Assembly: GCF_015706575.1 (NCBI RefSeq)
Contig: NW_024037073.1
Span: 25,526,622-25,590,621 of the forward strand
Origin: Patiria miniata
Taxonomy: Eukaryota > Echinodermata > Asteroidea > Valvatida > Asterinidae
DNA: 64,000 nucleotides
Direction of reading: 5' to 3'
In this document: positions 11,149 to 20,635 of the stretch, one piece after another
How positions within the stretch are numbered: the first letter of the stretch is position 1
Layout of the letters: every line of letters begins with the position of its first letter
The notes under the pieces: model-generated
What the model was told of the DNA's origin: nothing
The model's database searches: none
What the model saw: only the letters and a program-made list of their open reading frames with translations
Made by a program: the position numbers and the translations under genes

Positions 11149-12165
11149 CTAAATCCAAAAAAATGGTGGGCAAGACTATTGACCGTTTTGTAATTGTCAT
11201 GATTTTGTAAAACAACACTCTAAAAATAAAGCAACTAACCGTTTAACGCTTTCTACAATTAAAAACAACAACAAAAAGTATTTTTTGTGTGTCGACTTAA
11301 TACCGTTTGACCGTTTTACAAAACTGTAAAATGACAAAACGGTCAATTGTTCGTTCACGGTTGTTGTTTTTGAGGAAATCCAAAACGGTAAAACAAAATA
11401 ACGGTATGTCCTGGGATTCAAATACATATTTGTTGCTGTTTGTAGTTATTTTGTAGTGATCATAGCAGCTGAGAGATTCTCTGCAGTGCGTAATCCTCTG
11501 ACATTCAAGGAAAAAGCCTCTAAATCTCGAGCAGCAAAGATATCAGCAAGACTCTGGGTGCCAACAATTATTGTTGGTGTGATTCGGATATTCTTGCCAG
11601 AGACTGTCTTTAAAGACATCATTTTTTGGATTAATTTCGTTACCAACACTACCTGTTTGGTAGCCACTCTTGCTTTGTACATCTTTGTAGTAGTTAAAGT
11701 GTGCAAGCAATCAGCACAGTTGCCAAATTGTCCCAAGCGAGCAGGCAAGGTCCTCTGTATGGTTATCATCAATACTGCCATTTTTTTTTCATTCTGAACT
11801 CACTGAACATTTCAGCTGCAATTATTTATACTCTGGGGACAACTTATACTTTGCCTTCAGACTTCAGACTGATCAATAATATCAATCTTTGATGCAGAAA
11901 GCTGTCATTTTCCTGTGTCCTGGCTGCATTTTCTTTATGTCCTCGCATAAATTTATGAAATATTTTTGGTCGCCGTAAGGTCTCCTATGAGATCGCATAT
12001 AATGTGACAGGCCCTTAACACACTGAGTAAACAGTGTATATATGTCGTAATATACAACATATTATCAAGAATAGAAACGTATTTTACTTTAAAGTAGGGA
12101 ATTGTCAATACTTCCTGTGTCATTAGTAATGTGCAGGACCAGAACAGATTGCAACCAACTGTCAG

Positions 12166-12353
12166 TGTCACATTCCCTGGTTTGCCCCCCCCCCCCAGAA
12201 ATATGACCCTCAGAAGTCTGGTACACCCGTCACACAAAATAAATTGTCACACAAAATAAATTGTCAATTTACTCGACAATTTATTTTGTGTGACGGTGTA
12301 CCAGACTACTGAGGGTTATATTTCTTGGGGAGGACCAACCAGGGAATGTGACA
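12166..12353 (+). mobile_element. LTR-like hairpin (TGTCACATTCC ... GGAATGTGACA)
   Basis: 188 bp, starts TG and ends CA, with arms that are inverted copies of each other nearly to the middle (outer TGTCACATTCCCTGG; inner GGTACACCCGTCACACAAAA-like). It begins exactly where homology to copy A (2290-2335) breaks, so it is the left end of an insertion. Two bases after it comes a primer-binding-like site. Reading: short 5' LTR of a Ty3-type element, unusual in being almost one hairpin. Alternative: a foldback MITE that happens to abut the retroelement. Confidence 0.6.
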
Positions 12354-12355
12354 AA

Positions 12356-12373
12356 TGGGGGCTCGTTCGGGAA
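12356..12373 (+). promoter_or_regulatory. tRNA-Pro-like primer binding site
   Basis: TGGGGGCTCGTTCGGGAA matches 16 of 18 bases of the classic retroviral tRNA-Pro primer site and lies 2 bp after the TG..CA element, the normal spacing for a reverse-transcription primer site. Confidence 0.55.
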
Positions 12374-14613
12374 ATGAAAAAAACAAATTGAGAAAAGCCG
12401 GTAGTCTCAGGTGTGTGGTTATACAGGATAGATGTTCAAGGTGGTTTATGGAAGCCCTTGCTAGGCAGCGTGCATTGAGAAGCCAAAATTGCGATGCCTA
12501 TAGACAGATTATCATGTCATGTTGGCAATTATGTAATGCGCACTAAGTCACATGGAATCAAGCTGTTGTTGCGTAAGTTAGGTATTTCTGGAATCTCCCC
12601 TCACAAACGCACTTGCGCTAGGATTAGTTTGATAGTGCTTGTATTGTTCTTGTTCATAGGGCTATCTAGCTCAATATGCAAGTGTGGAAGTAACAGAACG
12701 AACCGATGAAGAAACAGGGCAAGAAATACAAGAAGTTGCTGGGTGCAGAACCAAAAAGTCATCGCTATCAGGCCTCGATCTTTACCGCGGCCACTGCGGC
12801 CAATGACCGCATGCCCTTCCAACTTGGCCGCAATGCCCCTTCAAACAATATACATGTCGCGGCCAACTCGGCCACATGCCATTTTGTCATGTTTGTATTT
12901 TACCTCTGCATGTCCCGTCATGACAATCATACATCACAGATATTGTGTAGAGGATCTGTGCATACAAACACCATTCAACAAACGTCTAGTCGCGGCGAAA
13001 ATAATACACGTCTTTTTATGGTTATCGTTGTTGTGTTCGTATGTACGTTCACAGGCGGGTCATCTCATACACCATACCCCAGCGCGCAGCCCTTCCCGAT
13101 CTCCCGGCTACGGCCCAACATACGGCGCGGTGCCACTGTACGATGTACATTATGCATATATGCCAATGCAACAACCGCTAACCGGAGCGTAATTATCATA
13201 CTACACTAATATATTCAACTACCAGGAAAACCTTGGCGTTGATTGGTCAATATTGCAACGTTAATATCATGTGTATTTTCACGTGACTGACATATTGTGA
13301 GGGCAAGTTTTCCAGTTGATGAGTGCAGTGAAATCTGTTCAATGACGTGTTTGTTTTCAATCAACTTTTTAGAACATTTTTATGTCTTTCTGCACCACGA
13401 AAGGTACAGAAAATAGCCCCCCAAATTTTAACACAAATGGTGTAAGGCCTACACGATACTTAAAAAATGGGGGAATCGCCGCGCTGGACAAGTGACTGTC
13501 GTCATGTTTACCGTGTGCCACGCTACATGACCGGCCAGGGCTGCAATGTCAAACACAGCATGGCAACACGCATCACACGGTGAGAGGCTCAGACCACGTG
13601 TAGCGAACTGTCAAAACAAAAGAGTGAAGGCTCTTTTTAGCGCGCGGTTTTTGCTGAGGCGGATGTTGTACGTGACCTTAGAAACTAAGATAAACTGCTT
13701 CGAGTTGAACTTGCTATACTTAAAACGATGTCTGGATGCTCGGTAGTTTTATTTTTTATGACGGCCGGACCTCCCGTGGCGAGCGACCATTTTAACTTTT
13801 ACCGTTTTAGCCAACACGGTGTCTGAACATGGCCAAATGAATGTTTCACCTGCATTAAAGGTTTATTTATTTCAAACATGAAGAAGTCTAGTCTTTAGTT
13901 TATGTTTAAGTAGACATGCATTAAATAGTTTTTAAAGCAGTTTGTTTATGAGTAAGGTATATGATCAATATCCTTATTCATGCAAATTGTTTGATTGGGT
14001 TTACCACCCGCAGGAAGACCTCTGGTCATTTTTTTGATAACTTTAATTAAGATGTATTAAAAATGGAGCATTGCAGCCACATTTATTTGTTCGTATAGCC
14101 CGTCTATGCATATTTTTGAAAAATACAGTTTTGTAATGAAAAATACAATTTTTGGAGATTCAGAATACAGTTTTTTGATCCCAAAGGTTGGCGGGTCTGT
14201 GCTTATCAAGCCCCATTCGGAGCCGTCTCAACCTCGTCTCAATGGGTATCGCGCAAGGCAATGTTTGGACAAAATGCAACTGCGAGTTGGTCGCCATGAG
14301 GAGGAGGTTGAAACCCATGAGGAGGAGGTTGAGGCGGCTCCGAATGCGGCTCGATAAGCTAGTCTGGTTCCCAGACCAAAAGATTTCTGACTATTCCTGA
14401 TGAATCTTAGGTCCGATAGCCTCCAGTAATACATTGTATTACAATTTACGTCACATGACTAAAACGGGAGGAATTCCTCCTTTTTCCGAAAATTTCGGAA
14501 GTTTCGCCGACAATCGGATAGCGCCCGAGTATAATATAGTTTAATTAACTGCTAACTGCTAATTAATTTTATTTTAAATGAGTTGATAATTCATATTCAT
14601 TGCTTTCGTTTAG
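12374..14613. other. retroelement leader and unassigned sequence
   Basis: No gag or protease domain recognised. Short frames between 12700 and 13200 overlap and are not convincing, except the 3' part listed at 13055-13192. 14213-14246 and 14314-14347 form an inverted repeat around GCGGCTCCGAATG with two GAGGAGGAGGTTGA copies beside it. GC is higher around 12790-13130 and 13500-13680. Confidence 0.4.
13055..13192 (+). CDS. possible terminal coding exon, unidentified
   Basis: Follows an acceptor-like TACGTTCACAG and reads in phase 0 through a Pro/Ser/Tyr/Gly-rich stretch (..SPGYGPTYGAVPLYDVHY..) to TAA at 13190-13192. The composition is protein-like and unlike the surroundings. I see no matching upstream exon, so it could equally be a retroelement fragment. 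Confidence 0.25.
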   Translation, partial: AGHLIHHTPARSPSRSPGYGPTYGAVPLYDVHYAYMPMQQPLTGA

Positions 14614-14941
14614 AGAAAACTGTGCGTCAAATATACTTGGATCGTATGGGCGAATTTTTTGCTGTGTTATGTACAATTTTGAATTTGGCAACCGTTACCG
14701 AGATTTTCCAAAACTCGGTCTTCATTCGGCTCCGCCTGCTAACAGTGCTATTTGGGTGCCTAAGTTTGAAGATTCCAGATCAACATTAGTCAAATGTTAT
14801 CTTACAGAAACATCAACTGTATTATATTACAAAGAAAGCGATTTATTTAAAAATTTGATCAGAACATTAAAAGCTACAAGCGATAAAGCGAAATCGGAAA
14901 CGAAGCTCTTTGGACATGGTGTACATTTGTACGAGAACTGA
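14614..14941 (+). CDS. possible terminal coding exon, unidentified
   Basis: Acceptor-like GCTTTCGTTTAG precedes 328 bases open to TGA at 14939-14941. An AATAAA lies about 55 bases further on (near 14996). The translation (..GNRYRDFPKLGLHSAPP.. to ..KLFGHGVHLYEN) looks like real protein but I do not recognise it. It sits inside the insertion-rich part of copy B, so it may belong to the retroelement or be captured host sequence. Confidence 0.35.
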
Positions 14942-15650
14942 ATACTCTGAGATTGTTTATGTGACCTAGAAAATAGGCGTGTGTACACTGGCTGTAAATA
15001 AATGTAAATTAAAGGTTTTGAAATGATTAGCCTTGGTGCCCCCTTGAGTTGGCCTTGGTGCCCTGTGGAATTTTGATGGGGGCAAGGCCAAAGTGGCCTG
15101 CCCCTTTTTTGCCCAAGATCGAGGCCTGCGCTATGCGAATGTGCAGGTCAAATAGGAGAAAATTTGAAACTGTCTTGTGGGCATGAAGTCCCCATGATTA
15201 GTGTCACGTGTACAATTGGTAATCAAATTCCAGTAAGGCAACAAAACGGTTAAGGTTCTGCGTGATAGCTGATGTAGTACGGTTGTCGTCAAACAGAGTT
15301 TAGTTAAGAAGGAACAAATGTTGGAGACAAAACAAAAGTGTGTTCTTCTAGACAGTACACGGAATTTTTCAGTCATGCGTATTGAAATAGATTCGCTGTA
15401 TTTTGTAGGAACCGTGAATGCATTGTGTATGCCAAATCCCTTGTACGATCTTATAGGGAAACATAACAGGTGTTAGAGACCCGCGTGATCCTGATCCCAG
15501 TTGGTCAGGTAAACGAAATGACACACCAGAACAGAAATGCCAAAGCCCTCGCGACGAGAAAACAGCGGCAGTTGAGACAAGAGCACAAAAGCTAAAGAAA
15601 GTCACGAACTTGCGTCATCTTAAAGTTCCCGAAGTGCAAAATCTCTCCAA
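14942..15650. other. no gene recognised
   Basis: Short tandem phrase CCTTGGTGCCC near 15032 and 15053. From about 15600 the sequence becomes protein-like and leads into the integrase region. Confidence 0.4.
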
Positions 15651-15654
15651 ATCT

Positions 15655-16910
15655 CCAAAGCGGAAATAATTAAAGCGCAACATGAAAATCCGTTGTTGGA
15701 AAAGCTATTGACCCTCGCGGAAACAGGTCAAAGCCGATGAAAGGGTAAGGATAACGAAACTAGGTATTACGTCTCGGACGGATTACTCTACCATGAATTC
15801 GCTTCACCGTCGACAGAAAACTATCGTGTAATCACACAGTTGGTACTCCCAAGGAAAATGCACTCGAAGGTATTGAAGCATGCACACAATTCCACCATGG
15901 CAAAGCATCTCGGTATCAAGAAAACAACAGACCGCGTACTTGCAAATTTCTTTTGGCCAGGCGTGCAAGGCGACGTCCAAAGATACTGCATTTCCTGTGA
16001 CATATGCCAAATAACGGTCGCGAAAGGTCGTGTCGGCCAGGTTACTCTACATGTAGGTAGAATACCTTTATTGATACGCCGTTTAGACGAGTAGCCGTAG
16101 ACTTGATAGGACCAATTCACGCCAGCACGGAACGAGGCAATAGATACATTCTGACTTTGGTCAACTATGCGACGCGCTAGCCGGAAGCCGTAGCCCTATT
16201 GAAACAGAACGCATAGTGGAAGCATTGTTTGAAATCTTTACTTCAATGGGCGATCCAAATGAAATGCTATCAGATATTGGCGCACAATTCACCTCGGATC
16301 TAATGAAAGAAATAGGCAGACTTATGTCAATGAAACAACTGCAAACTACACCCTACCATCCAATCTGTAATGAACTCGTTGAGAAATTCAATGGTACACT
16401 GAAACGAATGTTAAGGCGCATGTGCAGTGAGAGACCGCATGATTAGGATCGGTATATCCCTGTGCTGTTGTTCGCGTATCGAGAATCTCCGCAAGAGAAC
16501 ACGGGGCTCTCCCTTTGAGCTCATGTACGGTCATTCAGTACGAGGTCCTCTTACTATCCTCAGAGAGTTATGGACTGGAGAAAAATTAGATTAAGAGGTA
16601 AAGACAACTTACCAATATGTCATAGACTTGTGTGAACGGCTAGAGTCTACTTGCGAACTAGCTTGAGAAGAACTCGCGAAGTCCAGTACTCGCTATAAGA
16701 AATACTACGACGCGCGTACTTGATAAATCGAAAGTTTGATACCGGCCACCGAGTATTAGTTGTCCTGCCAACTGACGCAAACAAATTACTCATGCAATGG
16801 AAAGGGCCATTTCCTGTATTACGGAAAGTTGCACAACACGACTACTGTATTGAGATGAACGTACATGTAAGCCACACACATTTCACGCAAATCTCCTCAA
16901 AAAGCACATA
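15655..16910 (+). pseudogene. Ty3-type retrotransposon integrase region, degraded
   Basis: Seen in order: a linker-like stretch with YYVSDGLLY, the HHCC zinc-binding module (H..H in KHAHNSTMAKHLG, then CISCDIC), the integrase core with VDLIGPIH, a later SDIGAQFTSDL block carrying the second catalytic Asp context, the TTPYHP.CNE.VEKFNGTLK block, and a C-terminal GHRVLVVLP..WKGPFPV stretch. Several stops and frameshifts interrupt (for example in the YATR.PEAV segment near 16180 and around 16444). Non-functional relic of an LTR retrotransposon pol gene. Confidence 0.85.
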
Positions 16911-16919
16911 GTTCGATTC

Positions 16920-17484
16920 ACTGTGTTACCTTTCAGAACGGTAAATGCACCGGCTACTTTCATACGCATGATGAGAAAATTGCTGGAAAACATACAGCAT
17001 GTCGTGAATTTCATTGATGATATTCTGATATACACGGATACTTGGGAACAACACATCGAAACAATTCAAGATGTTTTGAACCCCTTGCGCAAGGCAAATT
17101 ATGGCCGGATATGATTTCCTTGATTTTCTAGGGCACATTGTAGGAAACGGTGTTGTAAAGCCACAGACGGAAAAGATCACAAAAATCCTGAATGCATCTC
17201 GTCCACGAATGAAAAAGGAAGTTCGATCACTTATAAGCCTTGTTAATTACTATGGCAAATTCATTCCGAACTTTTCCGATCTGACTAAGAAAGGAAAACC
17301 GAATCATGTAAATTGGGAAGAGGCACAGGAACATGCATTGAGCACGCTGAAAGGGCCACTTGTATCTGCGCCTATCTTGCATCTGCCAGATCACAGCAAA
17401 TCTTACATTCTTGGTTCAGGAATACTTGAAAATGATCGTCAAGGCAATGGATTACAAAACTGCATACTTAAATGCACACGTTAA
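16920..17484 (+). pseudogene. Ty3-type reverse transcriptase / RNase H start, out of order
   Basis: Reads LPFRTVNAPATFIRMM, then FIDDILIYTDTWEQH (the YxDD-equivalent is F-I-D-D), then LGHIVGNGVV and a LVNYYGKFIPNFS block leading to the RNase H boundary (APILHLPD). A frame break falls near 17097. It lies after the integrase fragment, whereas an intact Ty3-type element has RT before integrase. Ends abruptly at 17484, where copy A homology resumes. Confidence 0.85.
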
Positions 17485-17986
17485 ATGTTACTTGAATGAG
17501 GTTTTTGTGTGCGTTTAAATGAGCAAGTTTGTTTTTAAACTTTGTCTGTGTGAAAATATACATGAATTGGCACAAACATCTACATTTGTACATTTGTACA
17601 GTATAACCCTACATTTTCCACTGCAGATATTTAAAGTGTGTTTGAAACAGATTTTGAGGTTTTTAGTTGATGAAGGGTTTAATGCTCCAGGCTTTAAAAT
17701 ACTTTTAAGAAAGTGCCAAGTTCCATATTCATGAGCAATACAGTGATGTCATGAGCTGGAACTTCAGTGTCACTGCTGTTTAAGGACGGAAAGTTACAAA
17801 GTGTTTTGGTTGAGGTTGATGTGACTGTTTGTTCATTGTGCACGAGGCACAGGCAGTCAGTCAGATACTTTAACAACAAACTGCTACGTGTACATGTACA
17901 TTTCAATGCAATGAATTTTAGTTTCACAATTTACACAGAAAATACCTAAAGCGATATCGCAGCAACAGTAGAAACAACTATTAAAA
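17485..17986. other. copy B flank
   Basis: Diverged copy of 2370-2780 and the following bases; no gene seen. Confidence 0.6.
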
Positions 17987-19372
17987 GGCCATTCAGAATT
18001 TTCAATGTTTTAAAATTTCGATCTTTTTCCAAATTGTGGGTGGGTGGGTCAAGCTAAATAATTGAAAATCGAAATTCACTTTCCATGGAAAAAAGATTAA
18101 AAAAAAACAAAGAAAGATAGATCTTTGGACTTGCCTGAACAACGCACAAGCGTTCCGATATTGCGATGCGTGTTTCTTTTCCAACTTGGTCCCGTGTATG
18201 TACTGTACATGTGCGTCATGTACATGTACGTGAATATAGACCCACTGTGGCATGAGAGGGAGGTAGTTTTTCAGTAGACTTGGATGCCGGGCGTTTGTAG
18301 CGGTTAGGCCGTGCAGAGGCAGCAGGGTACCAGGTGTACTAGATCGGCTCTATAACACGCCGCGGGCGTCGATTACCAATCGCTATAAAAACTGGACTAT
18401 TCAACCACTGGACTCCAAGAATACGAGGACCGCAGCCTGTCATGTGATGACTGCCCAAACTTGATGTTTTCTTTCGCTCGTACCCCCGCCCTGCAAATAG
18501 GGGAAGGGGGTTCGAGGGAATGTTTTTCTCAGCTACCTCACGTGACAGGCACAACCTCATATGTCACATGTCATCCACCTCATCCAGAAAATAGCCCCAT
18601 AAATGTGGCCAATTTACTGGACTGCCTCTGTAAATAAAGGCCACACTGCCACCATATACAAAAACATGTCAAACTCTGTCAAATTTTGATTTTCACATTT
18701 AGGCTTAGTTTGTAGTTTATTTTTGCTGTAGAAGCATACTCACCCCCTTTATAGGCTAATTAGAAGGTGCTGCCTTTTTCAGATGTCTATTTTTCGAAAA
18801 ATTTCATGTTGAAATTTTGATACGCAAACGTGTGCAAACGAATCTGGAAATTTTACGAAAAACAGACACCTGAAAAAGGCAGCACTTTCTGATAAGCCTT
18901 TAAAGAGGGTAGTATGCTTCTAAAGCAAAAATAAACTACGAACTAAGCCTAAATGTGAAAATCAAAATTTGACAGAGTTCGACATGTTTTTTTACATGGT
19001 GGCAGTGTAACCTTTGTTTACGGAGGCAGTCCAGTCTGTGGCTAATCCAGAAAATGACAAAACTACGGTCATCTTTGTGGCTTCCAAGACTGCAACCTGC
19101 CTTTCCAAACAGCATATCAGCTGGTAAAACACAAGAAAACTGAAGGCCACCACTGCAAAAGAGGAAGACCGACAACTTCACGCCGTCACTGAACTAGACA
19201 CACATGTACATGGGTACACATGTACATGTACATGGGTATACATGTACATCTACATGTTCAAGTATATGTACATGATCAGTTTTTTATTAATCGAAATTAG
19301 GGGTGGGTGGGTGGGTCAAAATAATTTGGATAAAAAGTCGAAATTTTAAAACATTGAAAATTCTGAATGGCC
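17987..19372. mobile_element. 1.4-kb foldback/TIR element
   Basis: Outer ends GGCCATTCAGAATTTTCAAT and its complement, at least 36 bp. Inside, about 18590-18790 is inverted at about 18850-19035 (shared GAAAAAGGCAGCAC-like and TTAGGCTTAGTTTGTAGTTT-like stretches), leaving a loop of roughly 60 bases. No transposase seen. Absent from duplication copy A. Confidence 0.72.
19198..19275. repeat. ACATGT-rich microsatellite
   Basis: Irregular repeats of ACATGTACATGGGTAC and variants, inside the foldback element. Confidence 0.75.
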
Positions 19373-19636
19373 CCTAAAGTGTACAGGCATTGTAAAAAGT
19401 GCACTGGAAAAAAGATGACAACTTTCTACATGCAGTTTACCATTACTTTCATATGGACATGAGGCTAGGATATTTCCAGGTTTCAGTGAAATTCATCCAA
19501 TTGCCTTTAAATTCTGTTAGACAAAATTACAAAAAGACCCTGAGAAATCTTCACCATGGAAAACATAGTGAACTCTTAATAGAGCACAAACTGCATTATC
19601 ATTATCGAGAGTTGAAAGCATAGAGAGCAAACTCAC

Positions 19637-19794
19637 CGCAAATCCAAAATATCTTGGGAGGTTTTGGATCTCAATCTTGAAGATCTCTGAGGTGAAGTGC
19701 TGTTGTGTCAGATAGTGATAAGGATCCGTCATGGCAGCACCAGTCACTGGTACGTCAGAGGTGCTGGGGCAATGGTTATCTTGTGGGTCAAGAC
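19637..19794 (-). CDS. TRMT2A: TRMT2A exon 2
   Basis: 158 bases between a GTCTATCAG acceptor and a GTGAGTTTG donor. Two bases complete a Gly codon started by exon 1, then 52 codons, ending in phase 0. It contains DPYHYLTQQHFTSEIFKIEI followed by QNLPRYFGFA, matching the Y.YI....FTSEIFK.E.QN.PR segment that opens the RRM of TRMT2A. The RRM-completing exon was not found downstream. A decayed duplicate is at 2842-2948. Confidence 0.85.
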
Positions 19795-20335
19795 CTGATA
19801 GACAAAAACAAACAAATTAAAAAACCAACTCCAATCAGAGAAAATAAATTTACTTTGATTTTTTTAAGCATGAGATATTTGTAAGTTTAATTATGAGTTT
19901 TCAAGTGAGACACTGCACAACAAAATCAGTTCACAATAACAAACAGATCAATTAATTTCAAATTTTGAATAAGAAGCATTCCAAAGTCGAACAGTCTTAA
20001 TATAGATGTACAACAAATGTATACTGTAACTGAAAAAAATCAGTGCTTTAAAATATGAACCTCTTTGTAAAGTTAGAGATAAACCTATATATAAATATCT
20101 TAATTTGGACGGTTCCCAAAAATGACCAATTTCTACATGTACAAGCTGCTGTTTTTGTGTGCGTAATTCAAAACTGCCAAGCACAAATAATGCTACATGT
20201 ATGTACTATCACCATTCTGGTATTTGAACTAGTTTGCTTTTCTGATACTTGATACTTTATTGATGCCTCATAATATTTTGATATTTTTATTTGCCTTTTT
20301 TAATGGGCTTTGTATTAATCAACAAAAGAATGAAT

Positions 20336-20613
20336 CAAATTAGGTTTTGCCCTTCACCGATGTATAAACACTGTATACTCAGTGTGGTACCTCCCGAGTG
20401 AAAGTTGGAAAAAAATCACTCGGGTGGGACTCAAACCCACAACCTCCTGCTTTCTAGTGCAGACATCTTACCACTCGACCACCGAGCTGGTTGGTTCAAA
20501 TCTGATGTACATAGCAGCGGGTACTGCATTGACTATTCATAAGATGGATAGTCGATGAAGGGCAAAACCCAATTTGATTTACATCACCCCGACGCAAAAT
20601 TCCATCTTATTAT
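20336..20613 (-). mobile_element. tRNA-derived SINE with 12-bp target duplication
   Basis: AAAAGAATGAAT is duplicated at 20324-20335 and 20614-20625. On the minus strand a tRNA-like core reads GGTGGTCGAGTGGTAAGA (A box) and GGGTTTGAGTCCC (B box) with CTGCACTAGAAAGC between. Unusually, the body also has near-terminal inverted repeats of about 26 bp (TCAAATTAGGTTTTGCCC and a variant with GGG). Same family as 26790-27030 and the fragments at 5390-5860. Confidence 0.82.
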
Positions 20614-20635
20614 AAAAGAATGAATGTTTTAAGAT

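Larger units (their letters stand above)
8670..11417. mobile_element. 2.75-kb TIR DNA transposon with 7-bp target duplication
   Basis: Ends are inverted repeats of about 125 bp: AAACCCGGGACATACCGTTA on the left against AATCCCAGGACATACCGTTA read from the right. They are rich in ACCGTTTT motifs. TCAAATA is duplicated at 8663-8669 and 11418-11424; removing the element restores alignment to the paralogous receptor at 637-1881. It carries a relic reading frame and a second element nested at 9350-11148. The superfamily is not clear; 7-bp duplications occur in P-like elements among others. Confidence 0.85.
8382..11890 (+). pseudogene. GPCR pseudogene split by a transposon
   Basis: 8382-8669 and 11425-11890 align with the intact receptor at 637-1881 (leader, TM1-TM3, then TM3 onwards). 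A TAA replaces an Asn/Gln-region codon before TM1 (near 8451). TM1 to TM3 is otherwise well kept (LLLNLVFLFTVIRVKSM-like; SNLAVADLLF). The element at 8670-11417 lies in the loop before TM3. In TM6, a T run near 11781-11790 shifts the frame and a TGA follows; TM7 and the tail are mostly lost. Not functional. Confidence 0.88.
8285..20300. repeat. segmental duplication copy B (TE-expanded)
   Basis: Second copy of 485-4110 in the same orientation, stretched from about 3.6 kb to 12 kb by insertions at 8670-11417, 12166-17484 and 17987-19372. Order is preserved: GPCR pseudogene, its 3' flank, TRMT2A exon 2, then the flank matching 3880-4090. Confidence 0.78.

Noticed and set aside
12706..13209. Overlapping 149- and 167-codon frames as genes
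   Set aside because: Two frames over one GC-rich stretch, no domain and no start context; only the 3' part after an acceptor was kept, at low confidence.
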